Notes: a model not told the origin generated them from the sequence alone. A stretch of DNA of 64,000 bases from Stenotrophomonas sp. Marseille-Q4652 (GCF_916618915.1 NZ_CAKAKE010000001.1:1674001-1738000); one strand, 5' to 3'. Positions 28,501 through 36,194 are shown, numbered from the stretch's first letter. Translations and numbers: made by a program.

Positions 28501-28927
28501 TGTCAAAGCTCATCGTCACTGCCTTGAGCTGCAGCGCGATGTAGGGAATCAGGCCCAGCGCGGCCACCAGGGTCACGGTGGCCGCCAGCCACGCATCGCG
28601 GCCCAAGCGGGCGGCGATCAGGTCGGCCAGCGAGGTGGCATTGGTTTCGCGCGCCAGCCGAAGCAAGCGCAGCATCAGTCCGAAGGCCAGCGCGTAGAAC
28701 AGCACTGCACCGACGAAGGTGGGCGGCAGTGGCCAGCCATGGCGTGCGGCCTGGGTGACCGTGCCGTAGAACGTCCACGAGGTGCAGTGCACCGCCAGCG
28801 ACAGCGCGTAGACGTAGTGCCAATGGCGGGTGAAGGCGGTCGGCCGCCGCTCGCCGTACAAGGCCGCACCAAACATCAGCGCCAGCCAGGCCATGCCGGC
28901 CAGCACCACGGTGATCAAACTCAGCAT
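25559..28927 (-). CDS. crbS: Sodium/solute symporter-domain hybrid histidine kinase, CrbS-like
   Basis: A 1122-residue sensor. Residues 1 to about 505 form a multi-helix SLC5/sodium:solute symporter module. A linker of STAC type, a PAS domain (about 605-715, ISVIDREQRLVAWNRPYA), a HisKA domain with phospho-His near 765 in VGHDLLQPLHAAH, an HATPase domain (LANAVRYTERGG, GQGLGLGLAI) and a C-terminal receiver (VLVVDNDPAS, LLDYNLDDG) follow. This architecture is that of CrbS, which senses acetate or flux through its transporter part. ATG 28927 starts the first membrane helix. Confidence 0.9.
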   Translation of the reverse strand: MLSLITVVLAGMAWLALMFGAALYGERRPTAFTRHWHYVYALSLAVHCTSWTFYGTVTQAARHGWPLPPTFVGAVLFYALAFGLMLRLLRLARETNATSLADLIAARLGRDAWLAATVTLVAALGLIPYIALQLKAVTMSFDMVTDGVTGRGHSGMPWRDSALYVALAMALFAMLFGARRANVAEHNRGLVLAMAVESLFKLLAMLVLGGFVWFGLEALPEVTAPPPPVAPGGGVIPLVILGAMAMFLLPHQFHVAVVECRDPRDVRTARWLFPLYLLLIALPILPLARAGSAWLGDSVPTDMYTLALPFSQGQGGVALIAFLGGLSAATGMVVVSTLTLSLMIGNHWFAPGLLRGAWSKVGSGDRRHEVLWLRRAGICVIMLLAWAYSRLIGGSNVLADVGAVSFSALATLLPVLGFAIWRPQTPPRAAIVGIVAGFITWAWVLLVPSLLADAGRAPAWLSQGPLGWAWLAPEGLFGLTGWTPLGRAVGASLFVGTVATLLVMSWRRDTPDRTSRNLEADVLRDAGRRFLSHKRVEQLLAGAPRHGPVPAAIEASVERELSAVLGAASARLLLDAARRESGELATVAAIVSEASQDLRFNQQVLEAALQNMSQGISVIDREQRLVAWNRPYARLFGFPEELLQVGRPVVDLTRWALQVMPGRGDDERAVDRRLAFMRAGTPHLTERVFPDGRIVEIRGNPMPGGGFVATFTDVTEFRRNERELKLANETLEQRVGERTALLESAKREAERANDAKSRFLAAVGHDLLQPLHAAHLFTDTLAQQLESPPQRQAVEQIRGALDSTTDLLTGLFDMSRLEAGGLVPQPRDFPLAEVLDPLASEFRALANARGLAFHHVATTAWVHSDPQLLRRVLQNFLANAVRYTERGGVLLGVRREGGRLRIEVHDTGPGIAESERMAIFDEFRRGDGAGGQGLGLGLAIADRISRLLQAPLQLRSQQGRGTVFALSLPQVQRPVAVAAPVARGGGLRGVPVLVVDNDPASLQALATLLRGWGCEVAEANGDAQAFAAMEARPAALWLLDYNLDDGDTGTALQFRLGERFGPRPTLILSAADSLATRREVLEQGLTLLHKPVRPLALKSILDRMLASSAVAAAAAGRSDGEP

Positions 28928-29070
28928 CTGTGTCGCGTCCCCCGGACTTCCCGCCGCCACCCTGCGCGGACTCAGGATACGGGAACGGCGGCATGCCAGG
29001 CATGCCGCCGTTGTTCATTGCTTCCGTGCAGCCGGCACCCTTCAGGCCGGCTGCAATCCAGTGGCCCGGA

Positions 29071-31314
29071 TCAGAAGTTGTAGCGCAGCGACACGTACCA
29101 GTTGCGCGGCAGGCCGTAGTACGCGGTCTGGATGTTGCCGACGCTGGCGAACTCCTGGCCTTCGACCTTGTAGCTCTCATCGGTCAGGTTGCGTACGCCC
29201 GCACGCACCTGCCATGCCAGCTGCGGCGAATCCCACACCCCGTACAGGCCGACCAGGGTGTAGGCGTCCTGGCTCAGCACGTCGCGGTTGTCCACGCTCA
29301 ACCAGGTGTCGCCGCGGTAGGAGACGTCGCCGCCGAGGGTCAGGCTGCCGTTGTCGCCCAGCTGGAACACGTGCTGGAGGGCCACGCGTGCGCTCCAGTC
29401 CGGCGAGAACGGCACGTGGTCATGGTTCACGTTGGGATCGAAGCCCGGGTAGGTCGGATCCAGGCGGAAGTCATCGAAACGGTCGTACTTGGCATCCAGC
29501 CAGGACACCTGGCCGCTCAGGGTGGTGGCCGCGCCGAGCATCGCCGAGCCTTCCAGCTCCAGGCCCTTGATGTTCATCTCCGCGGCGTTGAGGACCGGGA
29601 AGGTGCCCACGTCCTGCGACACGCGCGCCTGGAAGTCGCTGTACTTGCTGTAGAAGGCGGTGGCGCTGCCGCGCAAGCGGCGGTCGCTGGAGCTGCCCTT
29701 GACGCCCACTTCGTAGGTCCAGACGTATTCCGGATCGAACCTGGCGTTCTGGGTGTCATAGACGGTATTGGCGCGGCCGTTGAAGCCACCGCTCTTGAAG
29801 CCGCGGTTGGCCGACACGTAGCCCATCAGGTTGTCGCTGAATTCCTTCTGCAGGCTGATCGACGGCGTCACCGCGGTCCAGTCGGCCTTGGCGGCAAAAG
29901 CGACGGTCTCGTTGATCACGTTGTACGGCGCGCCCCAGAAGGTGCTGGTGCTGCGGTCGTACTCCTTGCTGTCCTTGGTCCAGCGCACGCCGGCGGCCAG
30001 CGTCCAGGTCGGGATGAACTCCCAGTTGACGTGGGCGAAGGCGGCCTTGGAGGTGGTGCTCAGGTCGTCCTCGATGGTGCGAAGGAACGGCAGCGGCGCA
30101 CCGAGCAGCTGGAACAGGTCATCGGCATAGGCCTCCTGGTAGGAGGGCACGTTTTCCTTCATGTAGTACGCGCCGAAGGTGGCGTGCAGGTTGCTGCCAT
30201 TGTCGTAGTGCAGCTGGAATTCCTGGCTCTTCTGGTCCTGGTCCAGCGCCACCAGCACGTCGCCCAGCTCGTACTCGGACGCATCGATGTCGATGTAGGA
30301 CTCGGTCTTGAGCTTGCGGTAGGAGGTGATGGACTTGAGCTGCAGTTGCTCGTTGAGGTCCCACTCCATCGCCAGCGATGCACCGTCGTGCTTGAGCTTC
30401 TGGCCCTGGTCGGGGTCGAAGGAGGTGCGCGCGGTGTGGTTCCAGTCGCCGGTCTGGCCCGGCAGCAGCACCACCACGCCGGCCGGGGCCAGGCTGGTGG
30501 CGCGCAGGTCGGCCATCGGACGGCCCATGGTCAGCGCGGCGTCCTGCTTGGTGTGGTCGACACTGATGGTCGCGCGGAAGTCTTCGGTCGGGCTCAGCGC
30601 CAGCTTGAAGCGCAGGGCTTCGGTGTCGTCGTCGTTGAAGCGACGGCCGGTCTCCGGATCCTTGACGTAACCGTCGTTGGTGATCTTGGCGCCGGCAATG
30701 CTGGCGGCCACGGAGTCGCTCAGCTTGCCCGAGACATAGAAGCGCCCTTCGGCGCGGCCGTAGTCACCGGCGGTCAGCTCGACCGCGCCACCCTCGTTGT
30801 CGAAGGGGTTCTTGGTGGTCAGCTTGATCGCGCCACCGGTGGAGTTCTTGCCGTACAGCGTGCCCTGCGGGCCACGCAGCACTTCCAGCTGCTGGATGTC
30901 GAACAGCGAGAACAGGGCACCGTTGATGCGCGAGTAGTAGACGTCGTCAACGTACATGCCCACGCCCGGGTCGAAGGTCTGCAGCGCGTCCGGCTGGCCG
31001 ATGCCACGGATGGCGACGTTGACCGAGTTGGCCGAGCCGCGGCCCTGGGCGATGTTCATGTTCGGAACGGCGCCCTGCAGGCCCTCGACGGTGGTCGCCT
31101 GCAGGTCCTTGAGCTGTTCCTCGCCGAAGGCGGACACCGCCACCGGCACGTCCATGATCGATTCGCTGCGGCGGCGCGCGGTAACGGTCACTTCGTCCAG
31201 CGTGGTGGCCTGGCTGCCGGCCTGCGTACTGGCGGCCGGTGCATCCTGGGCCATGGCAATGGCCGGTGCCAGCAGCACGCCACCGATGGCCATGCAAAGA
31301 GTCTTGCGCTTCAT
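29071..31314 (-). CDS. TonB-dependent receptor near 3HB genes
   Basis: A 747-residue outer-membrane receptor with a signal peptide of about 22 residues (IAMAQ). The plug begins LDEVTVTARRRSESIMDVPVAVSAF and contains IRGIGQP, YVDDVYYSR and LRGPQGTLYGKNSTGGAIKL; the barrel ends in NWYVSLRYNF. This plug type belongs to the broad IroN/FyuA-like or sphingomonad-style receptors that import varied organic substrates. No Fur box is visible upstream, arguing against iron. A strong GGAGGGGAGA ribosome site precedes ATG 31314. It is divergent from the GntP permease; a role in 3HB oligomer import is inferred. Confidence 0.87.
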   Translation of the reverse strand: MKRKTLCMAIGGVLLAPAIAMAQDAPAASTQAGSQATTLDEVTVTARRRSESIMDVPVAVSAFGEEQLKDLQATTVEGLQGAVPNMNIAQGRGSANSVNVAIRGIGQPDALQTFDPGVGMYVDDVYYSRINGALFSLFDIQQLEVLRGPQGTLYGKNSTGGAIKLTTKNPFDNEGGAVELTAGDYGRAEGRFYVSGKLSDSVAASIAGAKITNDGYVKDPETGRRFNDDDTEALRFKLALSPTEDFRATISVDHTKQDAALTMGRPMADLRATSLAPAGVVVLLPGQTGDWNHTARTSFDPDQGQKLKHDGASLAMEWDLNEQLQLKSITSYRKLKTESYIDIDASEYELGDVLVALDQDQKSQEFQLHYDNGSNLHATFGAYYMKENVPSYQEAYADDLFQLLGAPLPFLRTIEDDLSTTSKAAFAHVNWEFIPTWTLAAGVRWTKDSKEYDRSTSTFWGAPYNVINETVAFAAKADWTAVTPSISLQKEFSDNLMGYVSANRGFKSGGFNGRANTVYDTQNARFDPEYVWTYEVGVKGSSSDRRLRGSATAFYSKYSDFQARVSQDVGTFPVLNAAEMNIKGLELEGSAMLGAATTLSGQVSWLDAKYDRFDDFRLDPTYPGFDPNVNHDHVPFSPDWSARVALQHVFQLGDNGSLTLGGDVSYRGDTWLSVDNRDVLSQDAYTLVGLYGVWDSPQLAWQVRAGVRNLTDESYKVEGQEFASVGNIQTAYYGLPRNWYVSLRYNF

Positions 31315-31402
31315 ATCGGTCTCCCCTCCTCCCGGGTATGACATGGCGACACACGGATGCCGCCGATGCTGCGCAAGTTAGCCGCCGGCCTTGGCGCGGC
31401 GT

Positions 31403-31420
31403 ACTGTCCATTCGTACAGT
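31403..31420. promoter_or_regulatory. Candidate operator between the receptor and the permease genes
   Basis: ACTGT, eight bases, ACAGT forms an inverted repeat in the 164-bp divergent region. The surrounding bases give the near direct repeat GTACTGT/GTACAGT. It could bind a dimeric regulator acting on both genes. No function is shown. Confidence 0.35.
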
Positions 31421-31478
31421 GGGCCGATCGCCCCCCCGCTCCGGATACTCCCGGCCACTGTTTTGCCGGGAGGCGGGG

Positions 31479-32882
31479 ATGTCGTTTCTGATCGTGTTGA
31501 CCGCGTTGGTCTTCCTCATGTTCGTGGCCTATCGCGGCTACAGCGTGATCCTGTTCGCCCCGATCGCCGCACTGGGCGCGGTGCTGCTCACCGACCCGGC
31601 ACTGGTCCAGCCGATGTTCACCGGCCTTTTCATGGACAAGATGGTCGGCTTCCTCAAGCTGTACTTCCCGGTGTTCCTGCTCGGCGCGGTGTTCGGCAAG
31701 CTGATCGAGGTCTCGGGGTTCTCAAAGGCCATCGTCAGCGCAACCATCAGGCTGGTCGGCGCCCAGCGCGCCATGCTGTCCATCGTGCTGGTCTGCGGCC
31801 TGTTGACCTACGGCGGCGTGTCGCTGTTCGTGGTGGTGTTCGCGGTCTACCCGTTCGCCGCCGAGCTGTTCCGCCAGTCCAACATCCCCAAGCGGCTGAT
31901 CCCCGGCACCATCGCCCTGGGCGCCTTCACCTTCACCATGGACGCGCTGCCGGGCACGCCGCAGATCCAGAACATCATCCCGACCAGTTTCTTCGGCACC
32001 ACCAGCTGGGCAGCGCCGACCCTGGGCGTGATCGGCACCCTGATCATCCTTGCCTTGGGCCTGAGCTACCTGGAGTGGCGCCGCCGCGCCGCGCTGGCTG
32101 CCGGCGAGGGCTATGCCGGCAGCGAAGCGCTGCTCAACGAACCGGCACCGTTTGCCGGCGAGAAGCTGGCCCATCCGCTGGTTGCCCTGCTGCCACTGCT
32201 GCTGGTGGGCGTGTCCAACTACCTGTTCACCGGCTGGATCCCGGACTGGTACGGCGACGCCACCTCGTTCGTGCCGGCGGTGATCGGCAACCCGGCGCCG
32301 GTCGTGCAGGAAACCGCCAAGCTCGGCGCGATCTGGGCGGTGCAGGCCGCGCTGCTGGTCGGCATCCTGTCAGTGATCGCGCTGGCCTGGCAGCCGGTGG
32401 TCACCGCCTTCTCCGAAGGGACGAAAAGTGCCATCGGTGGCGCAATGCTGGCCTCGATGAACACCGCTTCCGAATACGGATTCGGCGCGGTCATCGCCGC
32501 CCTGCCGGGCTTCCTCGTCGTGGCCAACGCGCTGGGCTCGATTCCCAACCCGCTGGTCAACGAGGCCATCTCGGTCACCGCGATGGCCGGCATCACCGGC
32601 TCGGCCTCGGGCGGCATGTCCATCGCGCTGGCGGCCATGGCCGACAGCTTCATCGCCAACGCCCAGGCCGCCGGCATCCCGATGGAGGTGCTCCACCGCG
32701 TGGCCTCGATGGCCTCCGGCGGCATGGACACCCTGCCCCACAACGGCGCGGTGATCACCGTGCTGGCGGTCACCGGCCTGACCCACCGCCAGTCCTACAA
32801 GGACATCTTCGCCATCACCGTCATCAAGACCCTGGCGGTGTTCGCGATCATCGGCGTGTACTACGCCACCGGCTGGGTCTGA
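31479..32882 (+). CDS. GntP-family permease, probable hydroxybutyrate transporter
   Basis: A 467-residue inner-membrane protein with about 12 helices, homologous in pattern to the GntP/gluconate:H+ symporter family (YGGVSLFVVVFAVYPFA, SMASGGMDTLPHNGAVIT near the C-terminus). The GGMDTLPHNG stretch is characteristic of the branch often called D-beta-hydroxybutyrate permease. With 3HB dehydrogenase and oligomer hydrolase nearby it probably brings 3-hydroxybutyrate into the cell. GGGAGGCGGGG upstream is its ribosome site. Longer in-frame extensions upstream are not supported. Confidence 0.88.
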   Translation: MSFLIVLTALVFLMFVAYRGYSVILFAPIAALGAVLLTDPALVQPMFTGLFMDKMVGFLKLYFPVFLLGAVFGKLIEVSGFSKAIVSATIRLVGAQRAMLSIVLVCGLLTYGGVSLFVVVFAVYPFAAELFRQSNIPKRLIPGTIALGAFTFTMDALPGTPQIQNIIPTSFFGTTSWAAPTLGVIGTLIILALGLSYLEWRRRAALAAGEGYAGSEALLNEPAPFAGEKLAHPLVALLPLLLVGVSNYLFTGWIPDWYGDATSFVPAVIGNPAPVVQETAKLGAIWAVQAALLVGILSVIALAWQPVVTAFSEGTKSAIGGAMLASMNTASEYGFGAVIAALPGFLVVANALGSIPNPLVNEAISVTAMAGITGSASGGMSIALAAMADSFIANAQAAGIPMEVLHRVASMASGGMDTLPHNGAVITVLAVTGLTHRQSYKDIFAITVIKTLAVFAIIGVYYATGWV

Positions 32883-32910
32883 GGCCCGGCCATCGCCACA
32901 GCGGCGCCGG

Positions 32911-32933
32911 CCGTTGTGTGGGGGCCCACACGG
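32911..32933 (+). terminator. Possible terminator hairpin after the GntP permease
   Basis: GTGTGGG, GG, CCCACAC gives a perfect 7-bp stem, extended by CCG/CGG with a small bulge, 28 bp after the stop. No T-run follows. Confidence 0.35.
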
Positions 32934-33232
32934 TGAGGTTCGTGTTGCCAACCATGCCCATTGCCTGGCCCTTGGCCACGCCGATCACGCGAACCGGGTC
33001 GGCTCCTGCAGGGTGCCGTCGAAGTTGGGCGCCACTCGGTGCCGCCGGGGCCGGTCCGCCCAGCGGCACCTCGGCGTCCGGGGTCAGCCTGGGCCCGGTG
33101 TAGTGGCCGATCAGAAGTCGGCACGCCGGCAGTGCTATCACCCGCGGAACCAAAGGCTCCAAGCACCAGCTCGCGCCCCCTGGCCCATGGGCTTCGGTCC
33201 GACCGGAAGCAAGCACTTCCGGGACCCGGAGA

Positions 33233-33426
33233 CTCCGGGGCACTCAGGCACTCGGGGACTCGGGGACTCCGGGCACTCGGGCACTCGGGCACTCCGGGGC
33301 ACTCGGGCACTCCGGGGCACTCCGGGGCACTCCGGGGCACTCGGGCACTCGGGCACTCGGGCACTCGGGCACTCCGGGGCACTTGGGGCACTTGGGGCAC
33401 TTGGGGCACTTGGGGGACTCCGGGGG
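33233..33426. repeat. Tandem array of 8-, 9- and 10-bp variant units
   Basis: About 20 head-to-tail units derived from GCACTCGG (8 bp), GCACTCCGGG (10 bp) and, at the right end, four copies of GCACTTGGG (9 bp). Unit lengths mix without keeping a reading frame. Related GGGATTC/GGGACTC-type short repeats are scattered in xanthomonad intergenic DNA, to my knowledge. It is likely unstable by slippage and may vary between strains. Confidence 0.85.
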
Positions 33427-33660
33427 GACCTGGAGGCTCGGGGGTCAGGAGGAAAGAGGGATCGGCAGTCTGGCCCGGGTGGAGGCCACCGCCAGCGTCC
33501 GAGCGGCGCGATCCACCACCTGCCCGTGGTGGCCGCGAGCGGCGGCCGTGCCGGAGCCGGCCTGCTCGGTAGCGGTGCCGCTGGAGGCGCACACCGCCTG
33601 GCCGAACTGTTCCAACAGTCCACTGGCCGGGGTGTCCGCACCCCGCGTTTATCGAGGCCC

Positions 33661-33707
33661 AAAAAGAAATCGCCCGGGCTGCACGTCACTGTGCAACACC
33701 GGGCGAT
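33661..33707 (-). terminator. Reverse-strand intrinsic terminator downstream of the ComEA-like gene
   Basis: ATCGCCCGG (33669-33677) pairs with CCGGGCGAT (33699-33707), and an inner stem TGCAC/GTGCA lies within the loop. On the reverse strand the stem is followed by TTTCTTTTT. It would stop transcription from the ComEA-like gene, about 105 bp after its stop. Confidence 0.8.
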
Positions 33708-33739
33708 CGTCACATCCCTGTCAGCATCCTTGCTTGTAG

Positions 33740-33783
33740 CTGGCGTCCTGCCCCCAAATGGATCCGACCCTGGCGTCCTGCCC
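33740..33783. repeat. 14-bp direct repeat
   Basis: CTGGCGTCCTGCCC occurs at 33740-33753 and 33770-33783, start-to-start distance 30 bp, between the terminator and the ComEA-like gene end. It may be a deletion or insertion footprint; no element lies between the copies. Confidence 0.7.
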
Positions 33784-33811
33784 AGACCGTATACCGTTGC
33801 ATCCTTACCAG

Positions 33812-34150
33812 TCAGCGCCTTTCCACCGGTTTGGGCTTGGAGGCTGCCGTCGTGGCGGCCTTCCCTGCAGGCGCCTTCCCCGCGCCCACTTCGATCAGGT
33901 CCCGATTCCGTTCGACCGTCTTCAAACCGATTCCCTTCACCAGCGCCAGCTCCTCGGCGCTCTTGAAAGGTCCGTTCGCGTCCCGGAAATCGACGATCGC
34001 CTGGGCCTTTGCCGCCCCCACGTTCACCAGTACCCGGTCCAGCTCCGCCGCGTCAGCGGTATTGATGTTCACCTTTTCCGCCGCCAGGGCGGACCCGGCC
34101 AGCAGCAGGCTCAATACCAGTGACTTCAACGTCACGGTGAAAAACTTCAT
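33812..34150 (-). CDS. ComEA-like helix-hairpin-helix protein
   Basis: A 112-residue exported protein: signal peptide to about residue 23 (AGSALAAE), then a paired helix-hairpin-helix domain starting VNINTADAAELDRVLVNVG and continuing through ELALVKGIGLKTVERNRDL, and a basic Ala/Lys tail. This is the DNA-binding domain of ComEA, which in naturally transformable bacteria pulls DNA into the periplasm. The N-terminus differs from Gram-positive ComEA in lacking a long linker, as usual for Gram-negative forms. AAGGAG lies before ATG 34150. Confidence 0.88.
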   Translation of the reverse strand: MKFFTVTLKSLVLSLLLAGSALAAEKVNINTADAAELDRVLVNVGAAKAQAIVDFRDANGPFKSAEELALVKGIGLKTVERNRDLIEVGAGKAPAGKAATTAASKPKPVERR

Positions 34151-34348
34151 GGCAACACTCCTTGTGGCTTGGGAAGAGTCTCCGTCGACATCCTCGTCGA
34201 CCGGGCCAGTGTCCCGCGCCACATGCAGGGATCGTATCGTCCACGCGCCATCCACACAGCAGGTGAATCGCCCGACCCCTTGTAGGAAAATTCGTACACA
34301 AGCCGGGGCGTACAATGGGCCCCTTACACCTGCTACCGGAGTTACCAG

Positions 34349-35842
34349 ATGGACAGCGCCAAGATCGGCCAATTCGTCAGCGACAAATGGGACAACGACA
34401 TCGTCCCGCAACTGGTCGATTACATCCGCATCCCCAACAAGTCGCCGATGTTTGACGCGAACTGGGTCCAGAACGGCTACATGGCCCAGGCCGTGACCCT
34501 GATGGAGACCTGGGCGCGCAACCAGAAGGTGGCCGGGTTGCAGGTGGAAGTGGTGCAGCTGGAAGGCCGCACCCCGCTGATCTTCCTGGAAATCCCGGCC
34601 TCGGGCCCGGACACCGGCGAGGACACCGTGCTGCTGTACGGCCATCTGGACAAGCAGCCGGAAATGACCGGCTGGGACCCGGACCTGGGGCCGTGGAAGC
34701 CGGTGCTGCGTGGCGACAAGCTGTACGGCCGCGGCGGCGCCGATGACGGCTACGCGATCTTCGGTTCGCTGGCGGCCATCCTCGCCCTGCAGGAGCAGGG
34801 CCTGTCGCACGCCCGCTGCGTGATCCTGATCGAGGCCTGCGAGGAATCCGGCTCCTACGACCTGCCGGCCTATGTCGACCACCTGGCCGACCGCATCGGC
34901 CAGCCGTCGCTGGTAGTGTGCCTGGATTCGGGTTGCGCCAACTACGACCAGCTGTGGTGCACCACCTCGCTGCGCGGCCTGGCCGGCGGCAACTTCACCG
35001 TCAAGGTGCTGGAGGAGGGCGTGCACTCCGGTGACGCCTCCGGCGTGGTGCCGTCGTCGTTCCGTCTGCTGCGCCAGCTGCTGTCGCGCATCGAGGACGA
35101 GAACACCGGCCGCATCCTGCTCGACGGCCTGCACGTGGAGATCCCGGAAGAGCGCCTGGAACAGGCCAAGCGCGCGGCCGAAGTGGTGGATACCGCCATC
35201 TTCGACAAGTTCCCGCTGGTCGAAGGCCTCAAGCCGATGAGCGAGGAGCTGACCGAGCTGGTGCTCAACCGCACCTGGCGACCGGCGCTGTCGGTGACCG
35301 GTATCGGCGGCATGCCGCCGCTGGAGTCGGCCGGCAACGTGCTGCGCCCGGAAACCGCGGTGAAGCTGTCGCTGCGCCTGCCCCCGACCGCGAACGGCAA
35401 ACAGTGCGGCGAGCTGCTCAAGGAAGCGCTGCTGCGTGATCCGCCCAACGGCGCGCACGTCAGCCTGGAGCTGGAAAAGGCCTCCACCGGCTGGAACGCG
35501 CCGGCGATGGCACCGTGGCTGGAGAAAGCGATCGACGACGCCTCGCAGGCGTTCTTCGGCAAGCCGGCCATGTACATGGGCGAAGGTGGCTCGATCCCGT
35601 TCATGGGCATGCTCGGCGAGAAGTTCCCGGGCGCGCAGTTCATGATCACTGGCGTGCTGGGTCCGCATTCCAACGCGCACGGCCCGAACGAGTTCCTGCA
35701 CATCCCGATGGGCAAGAAGGTCACTGCCTGCGTGGCCAAGGTGCTCAGCGACCACCACGCCGCCAGCCTGCGTGGCGAGACCAGCGGTTCGAAGGTGCAT
35801 GCCGACAGCGGCACCCGCCACGGCGGCCACGGCTGCTGCTGA
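34349..35842 (+). CDS. M20 family metallodipeptidase
   Basis: A 497-residue M20 peptidase. The zinc site is visible: LLYGHLDKQPEM (H98, D100), GRGGADDGYA, IEACEESGSYD and, near the C-terminus, GPHSNAHGPNEFLHIPM. A dimerisation lid domain lies in the middle. M20 members of this length act as carnosinase-like or broad dipeptidases in the cytosol; no signal peptide is present. The C-terminal GGHGCC tail could bind metal. Strong terminator after the gene. Confidence 0.9.
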   Translation: MDSAKIGQFVSDKWDNDIVPQLVDYIRIPNKSPMFDANWVQNGYMAQAVTLMETWARNQKVAGLQVEVVQLEGRTPLIFLEIPASGPDTGEDTVLLYGHLDKQPEMTGWDPDLGPWKPVLRGDKLYGRGGADDGYAIFGSLAAILALQEQGLSHARCVILIEACEESGSYDLPAYVDHLADRIGQPSLVVCLDSGCANYDQLWCTTSLRGLAGGNFTVKVLEEGVHSGDASGVVPSSFRLLRQLLSRIEDENTGRILLDGLHVEIPEERLEQAKRAAEVVDTAIFDKFPLVEGLKPMSEELTELVLNRTWRPALSVTGIGGMPPLESAGNVLRPETAVKLSLRLPPTANGKQCGELLKEALLRDPPNGAHVSLELEKASTGWNAPAMAPWLEKAIDDASQAFFGKPAMYMGEGGSIPFMGMLGEKFPGAQFMITGVLGPHSNAHGPNEFLHIPMGKKVTACVAKVLSDHHAASLRGETSGSKVHADSGTRHGGHGCC

Positions 35843-35867
35843 GCCACGCCCTGATGGCTTGATGACG

Positions 35868-35905
35868 GACGCAGCCTGGCCTTGCTAGGCTGCGTCTTTC
35901 CTTTT
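35868..35905 (+). terminator. Intrinsic terminator after the M20 dipeptidase gene
   Basis: GACGCAGCCT and AGGCTGCGTC form a perfect 10-bp stem with a 9-base loop followed by TTTCCTTTTG. It ends 14 bp before the glsB-like start. Confidence 0.85.
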
Positions 35906-35918
35906 GTGGCGTACCGGC

Positions 35919-36194
35919 ATGAGCGGATTGTTCGGCAGCGAGAGCTGGCTCTACATCATCCTGATCGGCTTCTTCGTCGGCCTGTTCGGGCGGTTCTTCA
36001 TGCCCGGCAACAACCGCATGGGCTGCCTGCTGACCATCGTGCTGGGCATTGCCGGCGCCGTGTTCGCCGGCTGGTTCGGGCGTGAGATGGGCTGGTATGC
36101 CGCAGGGCAACCGGCCGGCTTCCTCGGCTCGATCCTAGGCGCGGTTGCCATCCTTGCCCTGTTGCGGCTGGTCAGCGGCGGCAAACGTCGCTGA
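35919..36194 (+). CDS. GlsB/YeaQ/YmgE family small membrane protein
   Basis: A 91-residue protein with three hydrophobic helices rich in glycine (IILIGFFVGLFGRFFMPG, LLTIVLGIAGAVFAGWFG, GSILGAVAILALL), the transglycosylase-associated protein pattern. Family members are stress-induced inner-membrane proteins without known activity. Start ATG 35919 gives MSGLFGSESW; an in-frame TTG/GTG lies upstream. It is just before amgK, with a 49-bp gap. Confidence 0.85.
   Translation: MSGLFGSESWLYIILIGFFVGLFGRFFMPGNNRMGCLLTIVLGIAGAVFAGWFGREMGWYAAGQPAGFLGSILGAVAILALLRLVSGGKRR

Larger units (their letters stand above)
32883..33811. other. 929-bp non-coding stretch with repeats
   Basis: No convincing gene. 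Open frames exist on both strands but they change character at the tandem array and lack ribosome sites or family motifs. A reverse-strand frame around 33450-33650 gives protein-like text (LLEQFGQAVCASSG, VVDRAARTLAVASTRA) without a start, and another around 32920-33120 (MGMVGNTNLTVWAPT); these may be remnants of one decayed gene split by the repeat array. The stretch also holds a tandem array, a 14-bp direct repeat and the comEA-side terminator, listed separately. Confidence 0.6.

Noticed and set aside
28930..31341. Forward open frame of about 800 codons opposite the third TonB receptor
   Set aside because: Val/Gly-rich mirror of a beta-barrel gene; the reverse strand has signal peptide, plug motifs and terminal aromatic residue.
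33233..33426. Array first considered as a CRISPR
   Set aside because: Units are 8-10 bp and directly adjacent with no unique spacers, and no cas genes are nearby.
32914..33966. Forward frame of about 350 codons across the tandem array
   Set aside because: It crosses the repeat and the comEA end on the opposite strand, has no motif, and the array length is not a multiple of three.
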